Positions 10,750 through 22,610 of a stretch of DNA of 64,000 nt are shown here, piece by piece. The notes beneath the pieces are model-generated. The model worked only from the letters and a program-made list of their open reading frames with translations. It made no database searches and was not told the origin of the DNA. The stretch covers positions 22,754,001 to 22,818,000 of the forward strand of contig CM114275.1 of NCBI GenBank assembly GCA_050084515.1. Direction: 5' to 3'. A program made the translations under genes and the position numbers. This DNA comes from Blasia pusilla (Eukaryota > Marchantiophyta > Marchantiopsida > Blasiales). Positions within the stretch are counted from its first letter, which is position 1, and each line of letters starts with the position of its first letter.

Positions 10750-12901
10750 ATGGCGGAAGCGCCAGCGGCAGCCACTGAAAGAGTACGATCTGCACTGCAC
10801 ACGTTAGAGCAAACAGCCCGTAATCTCCAAGCTGTAGGATCCGCCTCCATCCTCTCTGCAGATTCTTTTCTATTTGATTACCTGTATTCTCGTTCAAAAC
10901 GTGGCAGCAAACTTGCTCGCTAATTCACTCAGTTCATACGGTCACTTCTGATGGCGCGGACAATTCCCTCTGATTCTTCTCTTTACGACGAGGCAAGGGT
11001 AATGGTGTGAGCTTTCTCATGTGCACAGATTCACATGCATTCTACCGTATACCTGATAAAAGTATTAGGCAATCCAAACCTTAAGTTACACCAAAACTTG
11101 TCGCCGGAGCAGATCCTGCCCTACGCAAACGATGAAGGGCATCTGGATATGTCCCTGTCCTTATCCTCCCCATGTACAGTCTGATTCTCAGTTTGACGAG
11201 CAGTGATAGATGCTGCCTTTCTCATCCATCCCACAATCTTTTACATTGCAAAATCTGTGCAAACAGGATTTGGACGCACACACCATTCTGTTCAAGCTGG
11301 TGGCCGAAGATCTGGAGAGGGAGCACGACTCAGATTCTGTAAGGCTTAATAGGAATCCTCACCTATTTTCACAAGTTCCTTTGGTACCGCTACCGTTATA
11401 AGCTGCATGTGAAGTTTTTCTGTCGCACTACCAATGAACTTGGCCATGGTTTTAAAAGTCGCCCTCACTGTCAATTTGGCTTTGAACTTCCATCTACAAG
11501 GTAGAGAAGCTCAGTCAAGGGTTGCTGGAGGTGATCAGCTGTTCAAATCATCTTGAACATCATTCCTCAGTTTTGAGATCTCTGAGCCAGACCTTTCAGG
11601 CAGGACCTGTGGTAAGAGCTCGCGTAACTTCTGTGCTAGGCTCAAGTTGTTTCATCATGTTTTCATGTTCCGGAAATGCTCCTATTGTTACCGACTTTCA
11701 ACCAGTGATCTTATCTTGGATTCGTTTGTAATGACAGACCACAAATTTCCAATCTCTTCTTGGTGGAGCCACAAAGCTCCTTCAAGAGGAGGCAGCCTTC
11801 AATCCTCAAACTCATTCATATTTTCAGCAGTTCAAACAATCTGTTTGGGTAACATTCTTTCATTTAATAGAACAACCTATTGTTTCACATCTTGTTATGC
11901 TGGTTTTGCTCTTGATCGATCTGACCTTCTGTTGTGGTGTAACAAAACAGGCACTAGAACTGGATCTGACCAGAATCATTGCTAGCGTCATGTTCAGGAC
12001 TCATGTCATAGGTTTTTACGTATCTGGTGTGCTGGATGATAATTGGGCATACTATTTCCGAGTTGTCTTTCAGTGGCAGTCATACCCTGATCCAATGAGG
12101 CTGGAGCCATTTGTCAGTCTTCGTGCACAAAGCTGGAATTTGAATGAACTTTGGTTATTGGAACTCTCTCTCTGTTTTAGAGTTTCTTTGGGACGCACAT
12201 GTATGGAGTAATTCTGCAACTGGTTGCTACAGAATATTCACCATGCTGGAGAGGCAATACCTGGGCAAGAGCAAGATGAAATAGTCATGATCAGTTCACA
12301 ATTTGGGGTGAAGAACAAAACTTGCCCCTTAAGTGGCAAGCCCATAATCGAGCTTGAGGATCCAGTCCGTAGGTAATGAATTGTTGATAATTTTGATATC
12401 TACCATTTGGTTGTCATCAAGGTGTTTTGTCCAAGCTGTCACATTTATTTGATACAAATGATTCTGTGGTGAAACCACTCTCTGACCTCACTGTGTGGTT
12501 TTTGCCCAGTAAGGACTGCCTTCACATTTATGATAACCAGACGGTTATGGCTTATATTAGACAACATCGTGGTAGACGTTGTAAATGTGCCGCTGCTGGT
12601 AAGGATCTGTGCTTAATTCAGAGTTTCCTTGTTTGACTCTGGGTTGTGTATGAGCTAGCTACAAGTGCTTTCTTTTATCAATTTCTTCTAACATCCACAT
12701 TGTAATAAATCACTGTGATGTGGTTATGTGCCCACATCAGGTTGCCCAAAGGCTCTTACTGTCAGCATTCTTGTGTGTGACCCATCTTTAAAGATGGAGA
12801 TTCAAGAGCTACGCCTACGAGAAAAATCTCAAACCCAAACTCAGGTTGCCGACTTCACTGAGGTAGACGGGGATGATGATGATGATCTGGAAGGTCACTA
12901 A
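10750..12901 (+). CDS. MMS21: E3 SUMO-protein ligase NSE2/MMS21 (HPY2-type), SMC5/6 complex subunit
   Basis: Seven exons joined by GT-AG introns give about 255 aa: 10750-10833, 11267-11338, 11501-11611, 11738-11848, 12233-12372, 12510-12598 and 12741-12901. All phases match, and the length is close to plant MMS21 (about 250 aa). The N-terminal half is helical (EDLEREHDS, KLLQEEAAFNP) and in the family binds the SMC5 arm. The SP-RING follows: TCPLSGKPIIELEDPVR, then DCLHIYD (Cys176, His178) and CAAAGCPK (Cys199, Cys204), the zinc ligands of the family. The tail is acidic (DGDDDDDLEGH). The protein promotes SUMO transfer to nuclear substrates and supports DNA repair, the cell cycle and meristem maintenance in plants. 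The exon 1 donor (GTAGGA at 10834) is the least certain junction. Nothing suggests decay. Confidence 0.92.
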
Positions 12902-14185
12902 ATGTCACAGCTATATCATGAGTATGCGGTATAATTGCTTTTAAGAATGATGCAGATATGGTGTTTCCAATTATCATGAAACTCAATCAATTATCATGTT
13001 TTCAGATATCTCCATTTTAATGCCGCCTGTGATGTTCTGTAGTTGGGATTTGACAGTGGAGAAGTCATGTTAAATAAACTGTGGATTGAGTACTCGGGTT
13101 CTGTGGATGGCTTGTCAAGTGGAGGAAGCCATATTGAGGGAGTCCCAAGGTTCCGATAAGGTCTAGCTGGAATGCTAGGGAACACTCTTGCAAGTCAACC
13201 TGTAGGACTCAGAGTGATCAAAGTTTTGTAGAAATGCATCCTCATTTCTGCTCATCGTTGTGGCATTGCACTGGCGGTTGGCTTACACTCACACTTATTT
13301 GTCGGAACTCAGTGTACTTTTAGCTCACTCGATCAACGACTTCAGAGAAGGTTGTGCAAATGCGAGTCGCTGATAGCATCTGTGGGTGTATGAATCCAAA
13401 ACCTCTTGATGGTGAACTCCAGATGGAAACAAAGGCAAAGGTCCTGCAGACTCGGCAACATCGCCCACCCTGGGACATCCCGTCCTCTTTGAGACTCCCA
13501 GCAGCCTTAATCTAGCACGGCCAGTGGGGACATGGCTGAGTGATGCTGGAGAAAATTTGGGACTACGTATGGCATCAATCTTGAATTTCTCTCTACTCCT
13601 TTAGTCTTGTACGCCACCAATTGCTTACTGGTATTTGGTGGAACTGGAAATTTCCATCTCAGGCTGAGTTGATCTACTTGTACGATCACCAAGGCCATCT
13701 TCACCCTAGTGAGAGGTGCAAGGCGCACAGGGAGAGGTGTCCTATACCTTACTGTTGGAGGCTTAAATTTGAGTCCACCGAGCTCTTAAGCCAATTTTCG
13801 GCATTTGCTTGGCGTTACAGACTTGATTGATGGGCCTCGCACCAAAATCAAATGGCCGCCATCCCCATGGGACGCGCCTTAGGATGGAGAGGAAGCCTCT
13901 CACCACATCTCTCCATCCACCCTTTCCAGATTTCTATACTGCTTTCGAAGATTGGTAGGGAAGGGATGAGACAGTGAGTGAGAGTGAATTTTATTGGATG
14001 AGTTTGCAGTGTAATCTGACGATTCTCCAGGTTCAGATTGAGAGAGACGCAAGTGAAAGGTAGAGTATTCCAACACTAGAAGGTATCGCTTGTAGCAGTT
14101 GTATTAATTCCTTTGAATGGAAGTCAAATGTTGGGTACCTGTAAGTTCACCAATGTGTTTACCGATGTAGGCCCTCAAGACCAGG
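12902..14185. other. 3' flank of MMS21 and intergenic DNA
   Basis: The first few hundred bases are probably the 3' UTR of the + strand gene. I find no recognisable protein; the open stretches on both strands at 13500-13830 have no domain-like content. The region ends at the small inverted-repeat element at 14186. Confidence 0.4.
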
Positions 14186-14364
14186 GTTGGGGGAGTGTTT
14201 TCGCAGGACCCGGTACATTGCCGGGAATGTCCAATCGGAAACGGTAATTCCGGTTTCTGAATTACAAAGGACCTGCTGGAATCCAACTGGTTTTTCGTAG
14301 GCTACTTTAAAATCAATAGGAAACTCTCAAATTCAACTGGTTAGCATTACTCGTAACCCCGGAT
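14186..14364 (-). repeat. MITE-like element, degenerate copy
   Basis: This stretch resembles the reverse complement of the element at 20396-20584: both share an AGTxTTTTCGxxGG block near one end, a GGTAATTxxxG core, and CTCGTAACCCCGGA or a close variant at the other end. The outer 8-bp inverted repeat, GTCCGGGG/CCCCGGAC in the other copy, is partly decayed here by C-to-T type changes. No coding capacity. Confidence 0.6.
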
Positions 14365-16956
14365 CTCCCCGATAAGACCTTGACCAATGGATTGGAGGTG
14401 GTTGGAAACTTTAGACCTTGAATTGATTTTGATCCTACTCAACCAACTTGTGGATTCTGCCTGGTACATGATTTTATGTTCAGCAAGAAACGTCTTGAAC
14501 ACAACCATCATTTCATATGGAATCGGGGATTAATGAATTTCATCATTTTCTCATGATTGGAAGAATAAGTGCAGAAATGATGATCTCGACTCGGGTGTCC
14601 ACTTCTTTCTACTTGTACATTTATTCCAAATGAAGTCTTCTAGGTAGCTTGCTCCAACAATTTTCCTCATCTGGTGGGATTCCTGTCGTACGACCTATTC
14701 GAGGAAAGCTTAGCGCATGGGGTTCCACAATACTTACTTCCATGTCTTAATTCCACTTATACACACGAATGGGCTTTGATTTCTAGCGGCGACTTTAATG
14801 AACTAGTCCTACTTCAAGTATGGAGAGTTCCCAAATCCACTTTATCATAAAAACAAACCTGAATGAGAGCAAAGTCAAATGAAACAAATCAACTCTATGG
14901 TGGGATTCAATGAGAGAATGTGACCATATGAAAAAGTAGGGTTTGGCTCCCAATGCGACAAACAATTGAATGCACGTCGAGCACCTATCCACATCACAAG
15001 ATGAGGGAGAGTAGTCTTGGCAAGAAAGTATGGTGGATTGATATACATATATACGGAGGCCCGTGGGGAGGCCTGATAGGATTAACTGAACCCTGATTGC
15101 GACGTCAATGCGCTAGTGTGAATCATCATCATTTTAAGGTTCACCTTCATTTGGGTTCAGCAAACACTAGTAAGGGGCCACAAACCAACAATGAGCATGA
15201 CATGGGCACATTTCTTCTGGCGGTTTGGGCAAAAGCAATCTTCATGAAGATTGCTCACACTCATAAGCGCATGTTGTTGTCCTTGACTTGTTGTTCTCGT
15301 TCTCCACTCCGTCCTTGTATTGATTTCTTTCTGGGTTCTCATGAGTCTTTGGATCAGTTTTTCAACGTCCGTGGGAGCAGTCAAAGGGAGAGCACCACAA
15401 AAATCGTCTCGTGCATAGACATACAGAATGTCGTGGGTAATTTTTAGCTGGTTTCACCCGGATTTGTCAAGCTCTGCCTGGTATTAGCCTCTCCACGGTT
15501 GACTTCATAACTGGTGCACTGAAGGGAGACACTAGTCCAAAATGCGAAATTACTCAAAAGTTCAACGAACTGGGGTGTTGGGTTCAACCATAGCACCAAG
15601 CACTAGGTCGATCTTATGATCACCCGGTTCCAGAAAGAATTCTTGCTGCAACTCCGACAGATCTACGAGTAAGAACTCCGGGTGATGCTCAGCTTTTCCT
15701 ATGACCAAAGGCATCAACATGTAGGGGTCTGCGATGCAGAAGAACACTAGAGGCTGAACTAGTATATCTTACAAGTTTCACCACCACGCGTTTGAGAAGA
15801 GGTAAGGAATTCGACTGTAATTCTGACCATCGCGCTTGCACTTGAGCATGTTTCGAATAGTGGTTTAGCACTTACCAGTAATCTACTTTCGTATTTGACA
15901 CAAAACAGGTCAACAGATTAAAAACTGATCTCCTGGCCGAGACTCTCTACGACCTTTTATTTGAAGATAAGCGGTAATTTTCGTGCTCAGTAGAAAATGT
16001 GATGTTGTAAGGTAAGCCCTATAAATTGCCCTTAACTTGCTTCAGATCGAGCTTTGGGCTTACACGTCTAACTGCTAAGTCGACTGGAAAAGGCAAGAAG
16101 AATAGGGCTCGGCGGGTACACGACACTGAAAAAGCACTGTGAGACGGGCTTCCTGGTTCGTGTAGGCCGAAGCAATTCCAACAGTTGTCTTCATAGGGAC
16201 AGACTTTGCAGACAGTAGAAGTGGAAGGGAAAATATGGATTCCAAGGAAAATTTTCGTTTCAAGTTTATTATGTCTTTAAAAAGGAAGGAGTTGGAGCAG
16301 AATTACAGTTGTGTCCATAAACATTCCAACTAACTTGTATCTTGACGAGGTCCTGCCTTCATTATACAACCTTAAAAACAAAGAATAGTCAAGTGGGAAA
16401 AACCAGTCTTTGCCAAAATGGGATCAAGAGGACTTTGTTTTATTAGGAGAAATATCTATAAATCGAAATTGTCCTAATCATCATCTGGAAACGAGTAAAT
16501 TGATGCCGAGGCAGACCAATATGGTGTGTGCAAAATTATCTGAGACTGGAAGAAGACTCCTGTACACTGGCTTTGCTGGCCACACGATCATCTTAACTCT
16601 AATGAAGCTTTACATGACCACCTCCGTAACTTGCAGACACAGATCCCAAGTAAAAATTCTTGACAGGATCCAGAGACGAAGATGTTCCAACCTCAAATTC
16701 GTCAGCTACAACAGCAGCCGTTGTCGTACTCTCTTCCATAGTCAGTGGACTCAGCTCAACAAGTAGAATTTACAAAGTGTGCAAAGGTTGCCAGATCCAA
16801 TTGAAGACATGTCTAATGGAGAACATGAGCACTACCGCCAAAATTTAGAGTTACCCTGAAGGGTTGCACTCAACTAGGAAAGGCAACCCAGGTTATGGTC
16901 CTAAATCCTGCCCCACTACCTCTGTCATATTTACACTACAAAACCAGCATGTTTCT
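14365..16956. other. Intergenic DNA and 3' flank of the GT43 gene
   Basis: No recognisable gene. The frames at 15097-15447 and 15157-15384 overlap on opposite strands and have no domain. The part adjoining 16957 is likely the 3' UTR of the minus-strand GT43 gene. Confidence 0.4.
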
Positions 16957-19903
16957 TTATGTACGAAGAGGAATGTTGGGGTAAAGAGGTTGAGTTAAAT
17001 TCCACGCGTATGGGTATGCAAGTTCTGGAGTTTCAATGTGCAAATGCCACACCATTATTTTAAGGCACCCACTTGGAAGACCTTCCATTTGGCTCTCGTC
17101 CTCCACCAACTGCTCTATGAAAGTCGTTTCCTGAAAGGAGATGAAGCAATTTTGTTAGAAAGCCATGAAAGAAACTACAGCCTTGTAATTACAGTAGCAC
17201 TCGTCTGCAATCTGGAATCTCTACTTGGCCACATTCTACAGTCCACACTTTCCTTGATTCCTATCGAGTGACTTCAGCAATCACCTCACGCTGTCCATCC
17301 TAACAACTAACATACAGAGCCCTCATTCATGCTGTGAAACATTACATTCAGGTGGTAAATGCATTATCTCATCCCATTAAGGCTAACGGACACTTCAGTA
17401 AATAGAGCCACTTATCTCGTACAAGCAGCCTACCGAACTTTCCTTCATGAATGATGTCTTGGAAAGAGCTTGGCCGTCATCCACTATTTAACTTGCGTGT
17501 GCGAACAGAATCAGTTTTGAAAATGAATTTGAGCATATGGGCATACAGGTATCACAGCTCACGAAGTGCTGTAAATCAGGGATGTAAGCAGAATAGCCTG
17601 ACAAGTAAGAGTAACCAACCTGAAATCCTTCTTTCACTGTATCAAGTTGTCGAATGGGTTCCTCCGAGCGATGGCGCCAGTTCTTGGTATCCCAGAGTAT
17701 TGTGCTGTTAAACCCAAACCCCGACATGTCCACATGAAATCTGCGGAGTCTCTTGCTTTTCTCGTTTGTATGCCAACCAATCACATTATTCCCGTCACAC
17801 ACAGGGCCCTCTACAATGGTCTTCGCCTTGCTTTCAGCGAGCATACCCACTGGCCACGTTCCAAACCGCCTGCATGAAGCAAAAACAGTGAAGTTGATCA
17901 TTGAGATACCTAGATCGATGCGAACTCAACCGGAAACCCCTCCGAGTTGAGGGAGCGCTCCATGGTAACCGAAATGTAATAACCACAAGCACGGTCTACT
18001 TGCCACCAAATGAAACCGCCACTAAGAATGCAACCAGAGAGACAGGAATGTTGTTCGGGGGAACATTTGAAACCCAGTCCAGTGAAGTAAAATTGCAACT
18101 CATTCATAAACGATCTCTGAGCGTTCCTTTTGAGGAAATGGTCAAGGGAAGCTCAGATTGGACCGAAAGGTGGGGACCCGGCTATTCCAGGCGAAAAATA
18201 ATTGGAAAAACACCAGAGAAAATCCAAGTAAACAGCAATGAGATAACGAGACGCACAACATTGGATTAGGGTGGAAAAGTGTCTGACACTAAGACTAATG
18301 GTAACTGGGCATGGGTTGCGATGAACACTTCAGGCATCCATTTCTATCGTTCAGGCCTCGAGACTGCCATCCTTTCGAGAAAAATGTGAGTTCTAGAGTT
18401 TAAAGAATCGGTCAGGACACCTTTTACCAGGTCTGTACAGTGCAGGTAAGTTCGATAACAGAAGATACCTATACTCTGCCACATAGGGATGGCTCGTTGA
18501 CACGATATATTAACTCAACAGCTAGATGTGCAATCTTGACCAACGTCGGTGACACTGCAACATGATATTTCTGGATTATAACATGTTGCTGGAAGCTCCC
18601 ATGTTTGGTGCAGGTAGCAGAGGGCTATCGATTATCGGTTCCTGAGGCATTGGCTAATTCACATCGATCCAGTGATTGGGAGGGAGTGCAAGCGCTGAAG
18701 GTGCGAGGAGGAACCACAGGAAGAACAGAAGGAGTCCCGCATTCAAGAGCCTTCAGTCTCCGCATCAACTTATCTCCCTCGAAAAAATCAAGAAGGCTGT
18801 AGCGACGGTGCGTACTTGATTTTGCGCAGTTGCTCGAAAAGTTCGAGTGAGTACACATTGTCGTCATCCGCAAAATACACAATTCCATCGAGCTGATGCC
18901 TTTCGATGTGCGCCAGCGCCTCGTTTCGCTGATGAACACCCCGGTCTTTGATATTAGTATAATTGCTCCTCCACACAAGATGTCGGTACATGATCCCCGT
19001 CTGTCGGAGTATCATCGCTGTTTCAACTGATTGGTTTGGCATTTCCACCACCAGCCACAACAGAGGGGGCGGTACAAGCCTCAGCGTGTGTGCCAAACGG
19101 GTCAAATAGTGAGCCTGAAACGCTCGAGTGAACGTAGGGGTCACGACTATGAGCAACTTTCGCTCCGGATCCAGAGTGTAGTTGAGACCCGGTGCCATCT
19201 CCACGAAACTCGAATCTCCATTTTCAAATTTGGAATTCCCCAAACCGTCCTCGCTCTCTACCCCAAGATTAAATCCCGAAGTCAATTCACGACCCTCTCC
19301 CGAACCTCCCGCACCCCGTTGGGAATCAAGCTCCACAAGCTTCTCTCCCCGACTCACTGCCTGGCTCCCTTCACTCTTGAGATTAGTGGCAAAGCCACTC
19401 AGTTCAAGCGCGAGCTCGTGGCGCGGGTCTTCTCTGCCAGAGATGGAGAAATCCGACCAGCTGATCGGGGTAAATCCCATCAACAACCCTAACACAAAGC
19501 ACACCAAGAGATGCATCATCGGCCTCCTGTACAGAATCCCCTTGGACTTGGGCCTGTCCATGGTCCCCAAACGCCCTCCTCCGGATCTCAACCACGACAG
19601 CGGGAAAATCATCGACTTGTAATTCCCGAGGGCGAACAGTCCGTCGATGGAAGGAACGCGCGCTGGCAGCGGACCCGAAGAAATCAACCCAATTCCCCCT
19701 CCTAGAGCGGCGACTCCGGTCGTCAGCTCCGATCCGTTCCCGGACCCTTCCTGCTGAGTCTGCATGCGCGCGCTTGAAGGCGCCACCGCGTAAAGCGCTG
19801 CCGGACCTCCGTTGTGCATCATGAAAACACCGCCCATGCCGCTGCCGCTGTTGCTATCCTCATGGATCTGCGGGGACATCGACCTCCGCAGCACCCTCGC
19901 CAT
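16957..19903 (-). CDS. IRX9L: GT43 beta-1,4-xylosyltransferase, IRX9-like (IRX9-H/IRX9L type)
   Basis: Three exons on the minus strand, 19903-18816, 17869-17620 and 17130-16957, with GT-AG introns and matching phases, give 503 aa ending [13 protein letters not shown]. Residues 128-148 ([20 protein letters not shown]) form one transmembrane segment, as in type II Golgi enzymes. The GT43 domain starts at about 250 ([15 protein letters not shown]) and contains the DDDN nucleotide-sugar/metal motif at 346-349, [15 protein letters not shown]-type sequence, [43 protein letters not shown] and [13 protein letters not shown]. The family works with IRX14 and IRX10 types in elongating the xylan backbone in the Golgi. 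The match to the IRX9-H branch ([23 protein letters not shown]) is much closer than to IRX14. The N terminus before the membrane segment is long and glycine/serine-rich. The start at 19903 is the first Met of the open frame. Confidence 0.93.
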
Positions 19904-20395
19904 AGACAGATAGGACAGTCAAATAAAACAGGAGGAAGACGGTCCCCCCACCTCCTCCTCTTCTTACTGCTTCCTGTCCCGCTCAACCACTTCACCCTCC
20001 TCCCTTCTTTTATCGCCCCGACAATTGCCCCTCCTCCTCCTCTTCCTCCTCTTCCTCATCAGCAGCGGTAGCAGCGGAACGAACGAGTTCCTTCTCTCGT
20101 ACATGTCTCGTTCCTCTCTGGCTCGCTCGCTCTCCGTGCGCTCTATGGGGCTCCTGACAGTTCAAGAAGGAGCGATCGTAAGAAAACGAACGTCCTGCGT
20201 CGCGTGCATGCGACCGAGCGCAGCGTGAGTTCCCAAGGACAAGGACGGGGACGGCGGTCTGGGACACATTCCACGGCTGCGGACTTCGCCTGGAGGACGG
20301 AGGCGTGGGAGTCACGGGAGGGAAAGCGAACGGGATCGTGAATTTCCCGATGGTCGTCTTAGGCCCATAGGGCCACACTAGGAATTGCGACGAAT
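19904..20395 (-). promoter_or_regulatory. 5' leader and promoter region of the GT43 gene
   Basis: The region upstream of the minus-strand start is G+C-rich with many CpG. On the coding strand it contains a purine-rich GAGGAGGAGG/GAGGAAGAGG run (plus-strand positions about 20030-20062), a common feature of plant 5' leaders. No clear TATA box is visible. A transposable element starts at 20396, so the compact promoter may be limited to this interval. Confidence 0.45.
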
Positions 20396-20584
20396 GTCCG
20401 GGGTTACGGGTTGAGCGGGCCGGCTGGAATTGAAAATTACCGATTCAGATTCTGAATTACCGGCCAAAAACCGACGAGATTTAGAGGAGTTCCTTTGTAT
20501 TTGTATCAAAATAACCGGCCGGAAGTAGAAAAACTTCAAGTTTTACCGGAAAACTACCGGTTCCCACGAAAAAACTCCCCGGAC
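20396..20584 (+). repeat. MITE-like element with 8-bp terminal inverted repeats
   Basis: This 189-bp element begins GTCCGGGG and ends CCCCGGAC. Its interior is built of TACCGG and AACCGG words spaced by A/T stretches. A related, more decayed copy lies in the opposite orientation at 14186-14364. No protein is encoded, and no certain target duplication is visible. Confidence 0.65.
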
Positions 20585-21411
20585 CCTGATTGTGACCATA
20601 GAGGGTGGTGAGTTTTTATGTGCCCAAAACTTTTTGTGCAAAAATCGTCCCCCCCCCCCCAAAGTAGTTATTACGGCCTCTACCAGTAGGCCTTAAATGC
20701 AATGCGTTGTTGCGCTTGCGCCACGTCGTCGTTATGCAATCTGGTTGCAGCGTGCCCAGGCTAATGGGCTTTTGCGGCGGGCTAAGGCTGTGGGTGACGC
20801 CGGCGCTAGAGGCCCACTTAGTAGTAGTCATAGCTCTCTTGTTGTTGCTGATATTCTCTCTGCTGTTGGTGAGTTTCGTCGTTAGGGGTGTAGTACAAGT
20901 TGCAATGTTGTCCATAGCTCCCTACAAACATAGTCCGGCAGAATAACTAATGCGCCAACGCCACATACGCACAAAGTCCGGGTGGAAGTGCTCCTTACCC
21001 CAGATTGAAATAAAGATGCACTTCGATAAAAATGAGTGATGGAAAACCCATCGGAAGTACAAAAGAGGGGGACTCAAAGAGTCAAAACCTGAAGGCCACA
21101 ACAAGACCAGAAAAGGAAGAAGGGGGCATTTCGTGCGAACACATTAGATGCGCAGCAGGAGAAGCCTTCATTCGTTCTTTTTGTTTCTTCATTGTTGTCG
21201 CGTGTTTACCATGCTTCGAACGTGTTGCAATCGGATTCCCCATTACTTCAAGAATGTAGCGAGAAACCGTAGCTTGAAACCACCCAATCCCATAGGCTCG
21301 CTTGATGGATAGTGAGGGGGCACATTTTCTTTTCTATCTCCATTCGCACAAGTCTGTTCCTCACTCTTCCTCATTTCCCATAGACATTATTGTGCGGTTG
21401 ATGTTTTCACT
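20585..21411. other. Intergenic DNA between the MITE and the gypsy LTR
   Basis: No recognisable gene. An 11-base C run lies at 20650-20660. The frames at 20697-20946 overlap one another and have no domain content. The gypsy LTR begins at TGTCACGA (21412). Confidence 0.45.
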
Positions 21412-21720
21412 TGTCACGACTGTTAGGATAGATCGGTGGGATCTAGTAGAGCATCTTCACGAGTAGTGGAGGACAGGCTCAGGAGGTCGAGAATGACTTG
21501 TTGAGGCCCCGGGAAACTTGAGAGAGCAAGTTTCCCCTTCGTTTCGGCTCATTTGGAGCCATATAGAGAAATTTACTATTTCGGGTAAGTTTCCATGTTG
21601 GGGATAGTTGACTTTCTAATTTTGGTATGTGGCCCTTGACCTCCTACATCAGGTCAAGAGCCAAGGAGATGACTTGGGAGCATAGGTTACCATGGAGAGA
21701 GCTTGGAAGAGGGGAGGGGT
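21412..21720 (+). repeat. 5' LTR, part shared with the 3' LTR
   Basis: From TGTCACGA at 21412 the sequence matches 31121-31430 with scattered substitutions, including the words GAGGCCCCGGGAAAC, TTGGGGATAGTTGACTTTC and AGGTTACCATGGAGAGAGC. The 5' LTR extends further, but its end cannot be fixed because the 3' copy is cut at about 31430. No tRNA primer-binding site could be identified with confidence. Confidence 0.75.
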
Positions 21721-22060
21721 ATACCTCAAGGAGAGAGAGCTTGAGAGCTCATTCTCTCTTTGTTGAACCTCTTGGCATGAGGCGACGGAGCTATGGTACC
21801 TTGCCTTGTGAGTGTAATCCAAGCCTCTCATTAGGAGAATGGGTTTGGTTTGACATGAGAGAGAGTGCACACCTTTGAGAGCTATGGTGTGAGATGGTGT
21901 AGAGAGAGATTGGATCTTATTTTACAAAGAGAGAATGAGAGAGTGAGAGAGCTTCATGGGGGATCTTACCAAAATTAGAAAGTCAACTATCCCCAACATG
22001 AAAACTTACCCGAAATAGTGAGTTTCTCTATATGGCTCCAAATCAGCCGAAGTGAAGGGG
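21534..22060. repeat. 94-bp inverted repeat within and after the 5' LTR
   Basis: Left arm 21534-21627 and right arm 21967-22060 are reverse complements with about six mismatches, separated by about 340 bp. The arms contain TTTGGAGCCATATAGAGAA and its complement, and TTGGGGATAGTTGACTTTC and its complement. Only the left arm is present in the 3' LTR. Transcribed, the pair would form a long hairpin. Confidence 0.85.
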
Positions 22061-22490
22061 AAATCTGCCCAATTTTTTTAAGGGATTGAGTATGGGGGCG
22101 GGTTGCCCCATGCCGGTGCTCTCGGGAGCACCATGTAGCTTGCTGATTTTTATTTTTACAGGTTTTACATTTTTGTCGGGAGAAATCAGCGCGGAAGCGC
22201 TGCCGAATTTTATGTAGGAGAAAGAGACATTGGGTTTTACGACAATCCCCGTCAATTTTTACTGGAATTTCCGATTCTAAATATTTCTTGACTCTGTTGT
22301 AGATCGTGAAGCTGTGCACGTTGTGCAACAAATAGTGCGCAATTTAGAGTTGCGAGCAAAAACTTATGGTCAATCTTGCAAAACTGCCATTGCTAGGCGA
22401 TTTTTAGGGTTAAATTGTTCAAACCCTAAACCAGCCGCCACGCCGGCGGCGGCCGTCGCCATCATAGTCACCGCCAACGGTCCACCGTCG

Positions 22491-22610
22491 ATGGTCAACC
22501 GTCACTGTCAACGGTCAACCATCATCGTCACAGGTCAACCGTCACCGTCATCGGTCGGCCGTCACCATCAGCGGTCAACCGTCATCGTAAACGGTCCACC
22601 GTCCGTTGTC
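22491..22610 (+). repeat. 20-bp minisatellite in the element leader
   Basis: Six successive 20-bp units follow the pattern NCGGTCAACCGTCAYCGTCA, starting at 22491, 22511, 22531, 22551, 22571 and 22591. The flanking 22441-22490 has looser versions. GGTCAACC/GGTTGACC words make each unit partly palindromic. Confidence 0.8.

Noticed and set aside
15097-15447. Open frames on both strands
   Set aside because: They overlap each other, lack domains and have no splice partners.
18605-19705. Several open frames on the + strand
   Set aside because: They are shadows of GT43 exon 1, which is on the minus strand and has clear family motifs.
22491-22610. Possible CRISPR-like array
   Set aside because: Units are contiguous 20-mers without distinct spacers, in a eukaryotic transposon leader; it is a minisatellite.
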